Shown here one piece after another: positions 23,167 through 32,047 of a stretch of DNA of 64,000 bases. The notes under the pieces were generated by a model. The model saw nothing but the letters and a program-made list of their open reading frames with translations. It had not been told where the DNA came from and ran no database searches. This DNA is from Bradyrhizobium sp. CB3481 (GTDB taxonomy: Bacteria > Pseudomonadota > Alphaproteobacteria > Rhizobiales > Xanthobacteraceae). The DNA lies in NCBI RefSeq assembly GCF_029714305.1, contig NZ_CP121647.1, forward strand, positions 6,158,501-6,222,500. The letters are read 5' to 3'. Within the stretch, counting starts at the first letter, position 1. Each line of letters opens with the position of its first letter. A program made the translations under genes and the position numbers.

Positions 23167-26100
23167 GTGGCAGGGCGGCAGCGGATAGACCGCGTCAGGC
23201 GCCAGTACAATCAATGGGTTGCCAACCAGACGCTGGAAGACTACGCGCTGCGCTTCACCGCCAAGAGCGCGCGGCGATGGTCCGCCGCCCGCGTCGCCAA
23301 TACCGCCCTTGGCGCGATCTCGTTTCTGGCGCTGGAGGCCATCGGCGGCACGATTACGCTGAATTACGGTGCCACCAACGCCACCGTGGCCATCCTGGTC
23401 GTCAGCGTCATCATCTTCTTCTGCGGCCTGCCGATTGCCTATCATGCCGCCAAATGCGGCATCGATATTGATCTGCTGACCCGCGGCGCCGGCTTCGGCT
23501 ATATCGGTTCGACCATCACCTCGCTGATCTACGCCTCCTTCACCTTCATCTTCTTTGCGATCGAGGCCGTCATCCTCGCCTCCGCGCTGGAGATGTGCTT
23601 CGGCATCCCGCGCCCGCTCGGCTATCTCATCAGCGCCGTCGTGATCATCCCGCTCGTCACCTACGGCATCACGCTGATCAGCCGCTTCCAATTGTGGACG
23701 CAGCCGATCTGGATCATCCTGCACATCCTCCCCTTCGTCGCGATCGCCTATGCCAATCCGCATTCCTTCACGGAATGGCGCAAGTTCGCCGGCGAGCATG
23801 GCGAGACGAGCGGCCATCTCGATCTGCTGCTGTTTGGCACCGCGGCTTCCGTGGTATTCTCGCTGGTGGCGCAGATCGGCGAGCAGGTCGACTTCCTGCG
23901 CTTTCTGCCGCGCGACCGCCGCACCTCGCGGACCTCGTGGTGGATCTCGCTATTGATCGCCGGTCCCGGCTGGATCATCTTCGGCGCGCTCAAGCTGCTG
24001 CTCGGCTCGTTCCTCGCCTTCTTTGCGCTGAGCCACGGCCTCTCCAGCGAACAGGCCGCCGAGCCCGCGCAAATGTATCTCGAGGCGTTCCGCTACGTGC
24101 TGTCGCAGCCGGACATGGCGCTGGCGCTGACTGGAACCTTCGTCATCCTCTCGCAGATCAAGATCAACGTCACCAACGCCTATGCCGGCTCGATCGCCTG
24201 GTCGAACTTCTTCTCGCGGCTGACCCATAGCCATCCTGGCCGCGTGGTGTGGCTGGTGTTCAACGTGCTGGTCGCGCTGCTTCTGATGGAGATCGGCGTC
24301 TACAAGGCGCTGGAGCAGACGCTCGCGCTCTATTCCAACGTGGCGATCGCCTGGGTCGGCGCTCTCGTCGCCGATCTCGTCATCAACAAGCCGCTGGGCC
24401 TGCGCCCGCAGCAGATCGAGTTCAAGCGCGCGCATCTCTGCGACATCAATCCGGTTGGCGTCGGCGCGATGACGATCGCGACCATTGTCTCGATCTCGGC
24501 GTTCTACGGCCTGTTCGGGCCGACCGCGAAGGCGCTGTCGGCCTTTGTCGCGCTCGCCGTCGCCTTCGTCGCCGCGCCGCTGATCGCCTGGGCGACCGAC
24601 GGCAAATATTACATCGCGCGCAAGCCGAAGCGGAGCTGGCAGAACATCGAGCAGATCCAGTGCTGTATCTGCGAGCATTCGTTCGAGCCGGAGGATATGG
24701 CCTCCTGCCCCGCGTATGCCGGGCCGATCTGCTCGCTGTGCTGCTCGCTCGATGCGCGTTGCCATGATCTCTGCAAGCCGCATGCGCGCGCCGGCGCGCA
24801 GGTTTCGGACCTACTCGGCAAGCTGCTGCCGGAGACGATCTATGCGCGGATCAACTCGCAAGTCGGGCATTATCTCGGCGTATTCGCCGTTTCGGCCGGC
24901 CTCGTCGCCCTGACGCTGGGGCTGATCTACCTGCAGACCTCGACCACGCTGCCTCTCGACAATGCCCAGATATCCGACGTGCTGTGGAAGGTGTTCTTTG
25001 CGCTCACCATCATCATCGGCGTGGTGGCGTGGTTGTTCGTGTTGGCGCAGCAGAGCCGCCGCGCGGCGGAAGCGGAGACGCGGCGGCAGACCACGCTGCT
25101 GATCCAGGAGATCGATGCGCATAAGCGCACCGACGCCGAGTTGCAGCGCGCCAAGGAAGTGGCAGAATCCGCCAACCTCGCCAAGAGCCGCTATGTCGTG
25201 GGGCTGAGCCATGAGCTGCGCTCGCCGCTCAACGCCATCTCCGGCTACGCGCAATTGCTGGAGCAGGACTCAAGCCTCGCGACAAAGCCGCGCGACCAGG
25301 TCCGCGTTGTCCGCCGCAGCGCTGACCATCTCTCCGGCCTGATCGACGGCATTCTGGATATTTCCAAGATCGAGGCGGGCCGGCTTTATTTGTCGCGTGG
25401 CGAGGTGCGGTTCGGCGAATTCCTCGATCAGCTCGTCGGCATGTTCCGCGTGCAGGCCGCCGCCAAGGGCATCGACTTCGTGTTCAAGCGGCCGGCGGTG
25501 CTGCCGGTCGTGGTCTATGCCGACGAGAAGCGGCTACGGCAGGTTCTCATCAACCTGCTCTCGAACGCGCTGAAGTTTACGCAAACTGGCAGCGTGCAGT
25601 TCGTCGTGCATTACCGCAGCCCGGTCGCGGAATTCGAGATCATCGATACCGGGCCCGGCATCCAGGCGGACGATCTCGAACGTATCTTTGCCCCGTTCGA
25701 ACGCGGCGCGCTCGGCGTGTCGCAGCCGCAGACCGGCACCGGGCTCGGGCTCACCATCAGCCGCCTCTTGGCAGGCGTGATGGGCGGCGACATCAGGGTG
25801 ACCAGCGGGGTCGGCACCGGCAGCACGTTTCGTGTAAAACTCCTGCTGTCGGAAGTCACCAACCCGACCCGGATCGCGCCGGTGGAAGCGCCGATCTTCG
25901 GCTATCACGGTTCGCGCAAGACCATTCTCATTACAGACGACGATCCGACCCACCGCGATCTCTTGCGCGAGGTATTGGTGCCGCTCGGCTTCATCCTGCT
26001 CAGCGCGCCGGATGGTCCCGGCTGCCTGGCGCTGGCGCAGCACTGCCGGCCCGACCTGTTCCTGCTGGACATCTCGATGGCCGGCATGGACGGATGGACA

Positions 26101-26538
26101 GTCGCGGAAACGCTGCGCGCCACCGGCCATCACCAGGCGCGCATCCTGATGGTATCGGCGAGCGCGCTGGAAGCGCATGGCGCGCCGCTGGCGCAGCCGT
26201 TCCACGACGGCTATCTGATGAAGCCGATCGACATTCCGCGGCTGCTCGAAACCATCCGGCAATTGCTCAAGCTCGAATGGCAGTATGAGGCCGAGCAGCC
26301 CGCCCTGCCTGGCTGGAAACCGGAGACCGGCCCGCGGCCGCCGGTCAAATATGTCGAGGAACTGATCGGGCTCGGGCAGCTCGGCTACATCAGGGCCATC
26401 CAGCTCAAGCTCGACGAGATCGGCAACGACTACCCTGAGCATGCCGACTTCGTTGCGCAGATGCGCGGCCTGATCGACCGCTTCGATCTCGATCAGTACA
26501 TGGCGACTTTGAAAGTGCTGCACAGCTATGATCACTGA
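23167..26538 (+). CDS. NCS1 permease-histidine kinase-receiver fusion (transporter-like sensor)
   Basis: Fusion of 1123 residues. Residues 1 to about 485 form an NCS1 (purine/cytosine/hydantoin permease-type) domain with about twelve membrane segments. A Cys-rich cytosolic patch follows (C499 to about C536: CCIC, C, CSLCC, C, C), zinc-ribbon-like. Then come two further membrane helices (about 568-590 and 604-628), a HisKA domain with H682 in SHELRSPLN, an HATPase with the N-box near 796 and DTGPGI near 827, and a receiver with D968 and K1019. A C-terminal helical tail (about 1060-1123) ends the protein. GTG start, with AGGAG nine bases upstream. The layout recalls CbrA (SLC5-kinase) but uses a different transporter family. 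It is divergent from the amide/urea operon and overlaps a response-regulator gene, so I infer it senses amides, urea or a related N-compound. Confidence 0.9.
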   Translation: MAGRQRIDRVRRQYNQWVANQTLEDYALRFTAKSARRWSAARVANTALGAISFLALEAIGGTITLNYGATNATVAILVVSVIIFFCGLPIAYHAAKCGIDIDLLTRGAGFGYIGSTITSLIYASFTFIFFAIEAVILASALEMCFGIPRPLGYLISAVVIIPLVTYGITLISRFQLWTQPIWIILHILPFVAIAYANPHSFTEWRKFAGEHGETSGHLDLLLFGTAASVVFSLVAQIGEQVDFLRFLPRDRRTSRTSWWISLLIAGPGWIIFGALKLLLGSFLAFFALSHGLSSEQAAEPAQMYLEAFRYVLSQPDMALALTGTFVILSQIKINVTNAYAGSIAWSNFFSRLTHSHPGRVVWLVFNVLVALLLMEIGVYKALEQTLALYSNVAIAWVGALVADLVINKPLGLRPQQIEFKRAHLCDINPVGVGAMTIATIVSISAFYGLFGPTAKALSAFVALAVAFVAAPLIAWATDGKYYIARKPKRSWQNIEQIQCCICEHSFEPEDMASCPAYAGPICSLCCSLDARCHDLCKPHARAGAQVSDLLGKLLPETIYARINSQVGHYLGVFAVSAGLVALTLGLIYLQTSTTLPLDNAQISDVLWKVFFALTIIIGVVAWLFVLAQQSRRAAEAETRRQTTLLIQEIDAHKRTDAELQRAKEVAESANLAKSRYVVGLSHELRSPLNAISGYAQLLEQDSSLATKPRDQVRVVRRSADHLSGLIDGILDISKIEAGRLYLSRGEVRFGEFLDQLVGMFRVQAAAKGIDFVFKRPAVLPVVVYADEKRLRQVLINLLSNALKFTQTGSVQFVVHYRSPVAEFEIIDTGPGIQADDLERIFAPFERGALGVSQPQTGTGLGLTISRLLAGVMGGDIRVTSGVGTGSTFRVKLLLSEVTNPTRIAPVEAPIFGYHGSRKTILITDDDPTHRDLLREVLVPLGFILLSAPDGPGCLALAQHCRPDLFLLDISMAGMDGWTVAETLRATGHHQARILMVSASALEAHGAPLAQPFHDGYLMKPIDIPRLLETIRQLLKLEWQYEAEQPALPGWKPETGPRPPVKYVEELIGLGQLGYIRAIQLKLDEIGNDYPEHADFVAQMRGLIDRFDLDQYMATLKVLHSYDH

Positions 26539-27454
26539 ACCGAAGAAGCGCGATGTCGCCCTCGTCGTCGACGACTCCCCGGAGACGCTGCGCCTGCTCA
26601 CCGATGCGCTCGACGGCGCCGGCATGACGGTCATGGTCGCGCTCGACGGCGCGTCCGCGATGCGGATCGTCGACCAGATCACGCCCGACATCGTGCTGCT
26701 CGACGCCGTCATGCCCGGCATCGACGGGTTTGAGACCTGCCGGCGGCTCAAGCGCGACGCCGGGCTCGACCACGTGCCGATCATCTTCATGACGGGGCTT
26801 GCCGAAACCGAGCACATCGTGCGCGGGCTGGAGGCCGGCGGCGTCGACTATGTGACAAAGCCGATCGCGGTCGAGGAGATGCTGGCGCGGATCCGCGTTC
26901 ACCTTGCCAATGCGCGGTTGACCCAGAGCGCGCGCGCCGCGCTCGATGTCTCCGGCCGCTATCTGCTCGCGGTGAACGGCGCCGGCAGACTGATGTGGGC
27001 GACGCCGCAGGCACAAAAGCTGCTGTCGGACGCGCTGGCGAGCGAGAGCGACGACGACGTCGTGTTGCCCGACCCGATCCCGCAATGGCTGGAGCAGGCG
27101 CGCAAGGGCAAGGCGGGCTCGAAAGCCACCGTCATGGCCACGCTGCCCGGCAACGAACTCCGCCTGCAATATATGGGCAAGCTCGGCGCCAACGAGTTTC
27201 TGCTGCGATTGGCGAAGGACTCCGGCGCCGAGGCGCCTGCGGAATTCTCCAGCGAACTCGGACTGACCACGCGCGAGGGCGAAGTGCTGTCGTGGCTCTC
27301 CAAGGGCAAGACCAACCGCGACATCGCGCAGATCCTGGGCCTTTCCCCACGCACCGTCGACAAGCACCTGGAGCAGATCTACGCCAAGCTTGGGGTCGAG
27401 AACCGCACCGCCGCGGCCGCGATTGCGGTGAACGCGAAGAACCGGAAGGGGTGA
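26528..27454 (+). CDS. Response regulator with LuxR-type helix-turn-helix
   Basis: Protein of 308 residues. The receiver domain (about 8-125) has the acidic pair VVDDS and phospho-acceptor D59 in LLDAVMPGIDG; the conserved lysine is in VTKPI. A middle region (about 140-235) is PAS-like in pattern (YLLAVNGAGRLMWATPQA) but not certain. The C-terminal GerE/LuxR domain is LTTREGEVLSWLSKGKTNRD...LGLSPRTVDKHLEQIYAKLGV (about 246-292). Its ATG lies inside the last codons of the permease-kinase gene (11-base overlap), so the two are co-translated and almost certainly partners. The likely target is the divergent urt-fmd-amiE operon or its own promoter. Confidence 0.92.
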   Translation: MITEPKKRDVALVVDDSPETLRLLTDALDGAGMTVMVALDGASAMRIVDQITPDIVLLDAVMPGIDGFETCRRLKRDAGLDHVPIIFMTGLAETEHIVRGLEAGGVDYVTKPIAVEEMLARIRVHLANARLTQSARAALDVSGRYLLAVNGAGRLMWATPQAQKLLSDALASESDDDVVLPDPIPQWLEQARKGKAGSKATVMATLPGNELRLQYMGKLGANEFLLRLAKDSGAEAPAEFSSELGLTTREGEVLSWLSKGKTNRDIAQILGLSPRTVDKHLEQIYAKLGVENRTAAAAIAVNAKNRKG

Positions 27455-27476
27455 GGCGCCTTAAGCCTCTCCTCTT

Positions 27477-27579
27477 GTCGTCGCCCGGCTTGACCGGGCG
27501 ATCCAGTATCCCAGAGGCGGACATGACTTACAGCGAGGCCGCGGCGTACTGGATGCCCCGCCTTCGCGGGGCATGACGA
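27477..27579 (+). repeat. Two-hairpin intergenic element, copy 3
   Basis: Hairpin one is GCCCGG-CTTGA-CCGGGC and hairpin two is GCCCCGC-CTTC-GCGGGGC, around the family core CCAGTATCCCAGAGGC and GCGGCGTACTGGAT. It occupies the spacer between the convergent response-regulator and nasC genes. The stem bases differ from copies 1, 2 and 4 while pairing is kept. Confidence 0.85.
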
Positions 27580-27619
27580 GGGTAGGCTGACGCAACACTG
27601 CTCCGAAGGCGACGAACAC

Positions 27620-30328
27620 TCAGTTGGCGCTCACGACCAACTTCTGCGGCACTGCGCCCGACGTGCTCGCCTGCGCAATCAGCCGCTTCAGCTCCGGAAT
27701 GCAGGAGCCGCAATTGGTGCCGGCCTTCAGTTTCGCGCCGATGTCAGCCGCCGACCTTGCTCCCGCGGCGATGGCCTCGCAGATCGTGTTGCGGCCGACG
27801 CCGAAGCAGGCGCAGACGATCGGGCCGGCATTGGCGAGGCCGTCGGCGGATTTACCCGACAGCAGCATGCGGCGCTGGTCGCTGCCGAGCGCACCGGCGG
27901 CGAACAGGTCCTTGACCACGTTCCAGTCGCCGGCGTCGCGCGCGGGGCCGATGAACAGGCAGGTCTCGATGCGGTCGCCGGCGAAGCATGCCGCGCGGTA
28001 GACGCCGCCGCCAAAGTCCTTGTATTCGGCGAGATCGTCGGTGGCGTTTCGCCGCAGCCAGGATTGCCAGCCGGCGAGATCGGCGTTGTCGGCGAATAAA
28101 TAGCCATGACCGCCGTTGACCGCGACACGCGCCACCCAGGCATGTGCGGGAAATGTGACCGACTTGCGCGACAGGGCAAGGCCGCGGAACACATATTCAT
28201 ACGGCGCGATCGAGGCCGGTGTCGCCTTGTTCTCGGGCTGGCCGGAAAACGGATCGGTGAGCGGCGCCACCAGCGAGCCGACGCGCGCGCCGGTCGCGTT
28301 GGCCTCGCTCCAGTGGATCGGTGCGAACAGCATGCCGCGCTGCTGGCGCGGGCTGACGACGACGCGAAGCGTGCATTGCCCGTGATCGGTCGTGACGCGG
28401 GCGAAATCGCCATCGGCGACGCCATGACGCGCAGCATCATCGGGATGGACCTCGACAAACGGCTCGGGCAGATGCTGGCCGAGCCGCGGGCTCATCCCCG
28501 TCCGGGTCATGGTGTGCCATTGGTCGCGAATGCGGCCGGTGTTCAGCCGCAGCGGCCGCGCCGCCGTCGTTTCGGTTCGCAGCGCCGGGATTTCCGGCGC
28601 GATGAAGCGGGCCTTGAAGTCGCCCGCAAAGAAGCCGCCGTCGGCAAAGAACCGCGCCTGCGACTCGGCGCCCTGCCGGACCGGCCATTGCACCGGCGCC
28701 ATCGCATCGAAATCGCTATCCGAGACCGATTGCAGTGCGCCGATATCGAAATCTCGCGCGCCCTCGTTCTCGAACGCCGAGAGCGCGGCATGCTCGCGAA
28801 AAATATCCGCCGCCGAAGTGAAAGAGAACGCCGCGCCGAAGCCAAGCCGTTTGGCGACCTCCCCCATGATCCACCAATCGGGCTTGGCTTCTCCCGGCGG
28901 CGGCAGAAACGCGCGCTGCCGGGAAATGCAGCGCTCCGAGTTGGTCACCGTCCCGGATTTCTCGCCCCAGGCCAGCGCCGGCAACAGCACATGCGCGCCG
29001 GCATCGACCGTATCGTTGGAGATCACGTTCTCGGAAATGACGAGCAGGTCGAGCTTGTTCAGGGCTTCACGAACGCCGTCGGCGTTGGGCAGCGACACCG
29101 CCGGGTTGGTGCCCATCACCCAGAGCGCCTTGATCTCGCCGCGCGCGATCGCCTCGAACATCTGCACCGCCTTCAGCCCTTCATGGGTGGCGATGCGCGG
29201 CGCTTTCCAGAACCGGCGCACGCGGTCGATGTCGGGCGGCGTGAATCCCATATGGGCGGCGAGCTGATTGGCGAGCCCGCCAACCTCGCGGCCGCCCATC
29301 GCATTGGGCTGCCCGGTCAGCGAGAACGGCGAGGCGCCCGGCTGGCCGATCCGCCCGGTCGCGAGATGGCAGTTGAGGATGGCATTGACCTTGTCGGTGC
29401 CCTGCGCCGACTGGTTGACGCCTTGCGAATAGAGCGTCACCACGCGCGGCGTATTGGCGAACATCTGGAAGAATGTCGAAACGTCCGGCTCGGAAAGGCC
29501 GGTCGCCAGCGCCGTGGCGCCGATGCTGCCGGCCATGCTGCGCGCCCGCGCAATGGCGTCATCGAAGCCGCTGGTGTGGAGCGCGATGTAGTCGCGGTCG
29601 ATGACGCCATTGTCCACGAGGTGGACCAGCAAGCCGCTGAACAGCGCGGTATCGGTGCCCGGCTTCAATCCCAGAAACAGATCGTCGTCGCTGACGGTGT
29701 CGGTGCGGCGCGGGTCGATGACGACCATGCGCGCGCCGCGCTTCTGCTTGTTGGCGAGCATGCGCTGGTAGAGCACTGGATGGCACCAGGCCGCGTTGGA
29801 GCCGACCAGCACCAGCAGGTCGGCCTCGTCGAGATCCTCATAGCAGCCGGGCACGGTGTCGGCGCCGAAGGCGCGGCGGTGGCCGGCGACGGAGGACGCC
29901 ATGCAGAGCCGCGAATTGGTGTCGACATTGGCGCTGCCGACAAAACCTTTCATCAGCTTGTTGGCGACGTAGTAATCCTCGGTCAGCAACTGGCCGGAAA
30001 GGTAGAACGCGACCGCGCCGGGGCCGTCGCGCGCGATGATGTGCTGGAAGCGGTGCGCGACATGGTCGAGCGCATCGCTCCAGGCGACCCGCTCCATTCT
30101 CCCTTCGCCGCAGCGGATCATGGGATAGAGCAGACGATCATTCAGCCCAAGCGTCTCGCTGAGCGCCGAGCCCTTTGAGCACAGCCGGCCGAAATTGGCG
30201 GGATGCTCGGGGTCGCCCGAGATCGCCGCCCCGCCCCGCCCATCCGGCGTCGCCAGAACGCCGCAGCCGACGCCGCAGTAGGCGCATGTGGTCTTGATGG
30301 CACGGAGATCGGGATCGACAATGGTCAT
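27620..30328 (-). CDS. nasC: Assimilatory nitrate reductase catalytic subunit NasC/NasA
   Basis: Cytosolic molybdenum bis-MGD enzyme of 902 residues reducing nitrate to nitrite for assimilation. The N-terminal [4Fe-4S] ligands are C15, C18, C22 and C50 (CAYCGVGC...LCSKG). The molybdopterin oxidoreductase body follows, including SRLCMASSVAG and LNTGRIRDQWHTMTRTG in the MGD-binding C-terminal domain. A fused BFD-type [2Fe-2S] domain closes the protein (about 838-882, VCACFGVG...GTNCGSC), as in bacterial NADH-linked Nas enzymes. It is the last gene of the nrtABC-globin-flp-nasC operon, 13 bases after flp, its probable electron donor. Assimilatory nitrite reductase is not in this window. Confidence 0.95.
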   Translation of the reverse strand: MTIVDPDLRAIKTTCAYCGVGCGVLATPDGRGGAAISGDPEHPANFGRLCSKGSALSETLGLNDRLLYPMIRCGEGRMERVAWSDALDHVAHRFQHIIARDGPGAVAFYLSGQLLTEDYYVANKLMKGFVGSANVDTNSRLCMASSVAGHRRAFGADTVPGCYEDLDEADLLVLVGSNAAWCHPVLYQRMLANKQKRGARMVVIDPRRTDTVSDDDLFLGLKPGTDTALFSGLLVHLVDNGVIDRDYIALHTSGFDDAIARARSMAGSIGATALATGLSEPDVSTFFQMFANTPRVVTLYSQGVNQSAQGTDKVNAILNCHLATGRIGQPGASPFSLTGQPNAMGGREVGGLANQLAAHMGFTPPDIDRVRRFWKAPRIATHEGLKAVQMFEAIARGEIKALWVMGTNPAVSLPNADGVREALNKLDLLVISENVISNDTVDAGAHVLLPALAWGEKSGTVTNSERCISRQRAFLPPPGEAKPDWWIMGEVAKRLGFGAAFSFTSAADIFREHAALSAFENEGARDFDIGALQSVSDSDFDAMAPVQWPVRQGAESQARFFADGGFFAGDFKARFIAPEIPALRTETTAARPLRLNTGRIRDQWHTMTRTGMSPRLGQHLPEPFVEVHPDDAARHGVADGDFARVTTDHGQCTLRVVVSPRQQRGMLFAPIHWSEANATGARVGSLVAPLTDPFSGQPENKATPASIAPYEYVFRGLALSRKSVTFPAHAWVARVAVNGGHGYLFADNADLAGWQSWLRRNATDDLAEYKDFGGGVYRAACFAGDRIETCLFIGPARDAGDWNVVKDLFAAGALGSDQRRMLLSGKSADGLANAGPIVCACFGVGRNTICEAIAAGARSAADIGAKLKAGTNCGSCIPELKRLIAQASTSGAVPQKLVVSAN

Positions 30329-30341
30329 GCTGACAGCCCGA

Positions 30342-31559
30342 TCATGCAGCTTCCAGGCGCATCGCGAGCGAGCGGCCGAACATCATGTCGGCACGAATTC
30401 GCGCCGTCGGCTGCTGCGTGCGGATCAATTCGAGGTACCAGAGCGCATCAGTGACATCGCCGATCAAAACGGCGCCGGTCAGCCGGCCGTCCGCGATCAC
30501 GAGCTTCTTGTAGGTGCCATGGTTGATATCCGACAGCACGATACTCTCGCTGCCTGCGCCGCCGATGAAATCGCCGGCCGAGAACACGCTGACGCCGGAA
30601 ACCTTCAGGTTGGTCGCCACGATGCTGCCGGCATAGGACGCTTGCCGCCCGGCGAGATGCTTGGCCAGCACCCTCGCCTGCTCGTAGGCCGGCTCGACCA
30701 GGCCGTAGCAGATACCGCGATGCTCGGCGCATTCACCGATTGCGAATATGTCCGATATGCCGGTTTGCAGATGATCGTCGACCACGATGCCGCGGTTGAC
30801 GGCAATGCCCGCCTCCTTCGCCAGCGCAATGTTTGGGCGAATGCCCGCGGCGAAGATCACGGCGTCGGCATCGATCAGGCGTCCATCAGCCAGTTCAACG
30901 CCTTCGACGCGCGTTACGCCGTGGATGCGCGCGGTGTTGGCGCTCAGGAGGATATCGATGCCCTTGCGCTCGACGAGGGATTTCAGAAGTTCAGCCGCCG
31001 GCGCATCGAGTTGCCGCTCCATCAGGCGGTCCATCAGATGCACCAGCGTCACCGGCGCGCCGGCCTTGGCGAGGCCATAGGCCGCCTCCAGGCCCAGCAG
31101 GCCACCGCCGACCACGACGACGCGCTTCTTCTGCGCGGCCAGCGCCAGCAGAAGATCGACGTCGCGGCTGTCGCGGAACGTATGCACGCCGGCAAGGTCG
31201 GCGCCCGGCACGTTGAGCCGCAGCGGCGACGAGCCGGTGGTCAGCACCAGCTTTGAGAACGGCATGCTCTCCTCGCCGGCAATCTTCAGCTCGCGGCGGC
31301 CGACATCGATCTCGGTGGCAACGCAGCCATACTTCAGCGTGACGCCGCGGTCGCGCCACCAGGAGGCCGGCCGCAATTCGATATCCTGCGAGGCGGTCTC
31401 GCCGGCCAGCACCGACGACAGCAGCACGCGGTTATAGGCAAGGCGTGGCTCATCACCGATCACGGCGATGGCGTAGCGGCCCAACGCCGCCTTGGCGAGT
31501 TCATCGACCAGCCGGGCAGCGGCCATGCCGTTGCCGACGATGACAAGCGGTTCGCTCAT
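30342..31559 (-). CDS. flp: FAD/NAD(P)-dependent reductase (Flp), electron donor to nitrate reductase
   Basis: Flavoprotein of 405 residues related to the N-terminal part of NirB/NasB and to rubredoxin reductases. The FAD dinucleotide motif is VGNGMAAARL (8-17), the NAD motif is VVVGGGLLGLEAAYGLAKAG, and the second FAD motif is FAIGECAEHRG. It lacks the sulfite/nitrite-reductase domains of NirB, so it is a stand-alone reductase. It lies between the globin and nasC genes with gaps of 9 and 13 bases. In Bradyrhizobium diazoefficiens the equivalent flavoprotein passes electrons from NADH to NasC and the globin; I apply that by context. Confidence 0.88.
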   Translation of the reverse strand: MSEPLVIVGNGMAAARLVDELAKAALGRYAIAVIGDEPRLAYNRVLLSSVLAGETASQDIELRPASWWRDRGVTLKYGCVATEIDVGRRELKIAGEESMPFSKLVLTTGSSPLRLNVPGADLAGVHTFRDSRDVDLLLALAAQKKRVVVVGGGLLGLEAAYGLAKAGAPVTLVHLMDRLMERQLDAPAAELLKSLVERKGIDILLSANTARIHGVTRVEGVELADGRLIDADAVIFAAGIRPNIALAKEAGIAVNRGIVVDDHLQTGISDIFAIGECAEHRGICYGLVEPAYEQARVLAKHLAGRQASYAGSIVATNLKVSGVSVFSAGDFIGGAGSESIVLSDINHGTYKKLVIADGRLTGAVLIGDVTDALWYLELIRTQQPTARIRADMMFGRSLAMRLEAA

Positions 31560-31568
31560 GGCGCGTCC

Positions 31569-31994
31569 TCACTCGGCGGCTTGCGACTTGTCGTAGGCCT
31601 CCGAGATCATGTAGCCGGACAACGTGCCGTAGGCCGCGGTCCAGGCCGCGGCGACCTCGGGCGTCCAGGCCGCACCTAACCCTTTTTCCAGCGTCAACAG
31701 CAGCGCACCGCCGACGACCGGATAATGCTCCGGCTTGGCTCCATAGTTCACGTGGCGCTTTGCCAATGCGCTGGCAGCAGGCAACACTGCCGCCAGATTG
31801 CTCAGGCCGTTGACGACCAGAGCGAGGGTTGCCATCAGCTTCTTGCGCTGCTCGGTCAGGTCGGAAGGAAACATCGCCTTCACCTGCGGAGCGACTTCGA
31901 ACAGGCGGTCGTAGAACATCACCGCCGCCTGCTCGGAAATCGGAGCGACCTTGACGAAACTTTGCTGCACGAGATTGACCTGCTCAGGCGTCAT
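31569..31994 (-). CDS. bjgb: Single-domain haemoglobin (Bjgb type)
   Basis: Globin of 141 residues, close in pattern to Vitreoscilla haemoglobin. The proximal F8 histidine is H81 (ALAKRHVNYG), the B10 tyrosine is Y28 (MFYDRLFEVAP), and KPEHYPVVG and AYGTLSGYMI complete the fold. There is no flavohaemoglobin reductase domain. I start at the ATG at 31994, which has AGGAG eight bases upstream; the longer frame has no globin match. Its position between nrtC and flp fits the known operon role of detoxifying nitric oxide made during nitrate assimilation, with Flp as reductant. Confidence 0.92.
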   Translation of the reverse strand: MTPEQVNLVQQSFVKVAPISEQAAVMFYDRLFEVAPQVKAMFPSDLTEQRKKLMATLALVVNGLSNLAAVLPAASALAKRHVNYGAKPEHYPVVGGALLLTLEKGLGAAWTPEVAAAWTAAYGTLSGYMISEAYDKSQAAE

Positions 31995-32047
31995 CTTCTT
32001 CTCCTGCCTGTTCCAAAGCCCCCGCCCCGTGAAGGACCAAGCAAGAC

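Noticed and set aside
28106..30178. 690-codon open frame on the plus strand opposite nasC
   Set aside because: It is entirely antisense to the well-supported nitrate reductase gene and has the Arg/Ala/Gly/His-rich make-up of a high-GC shadow frame; no protein pattern is visible.
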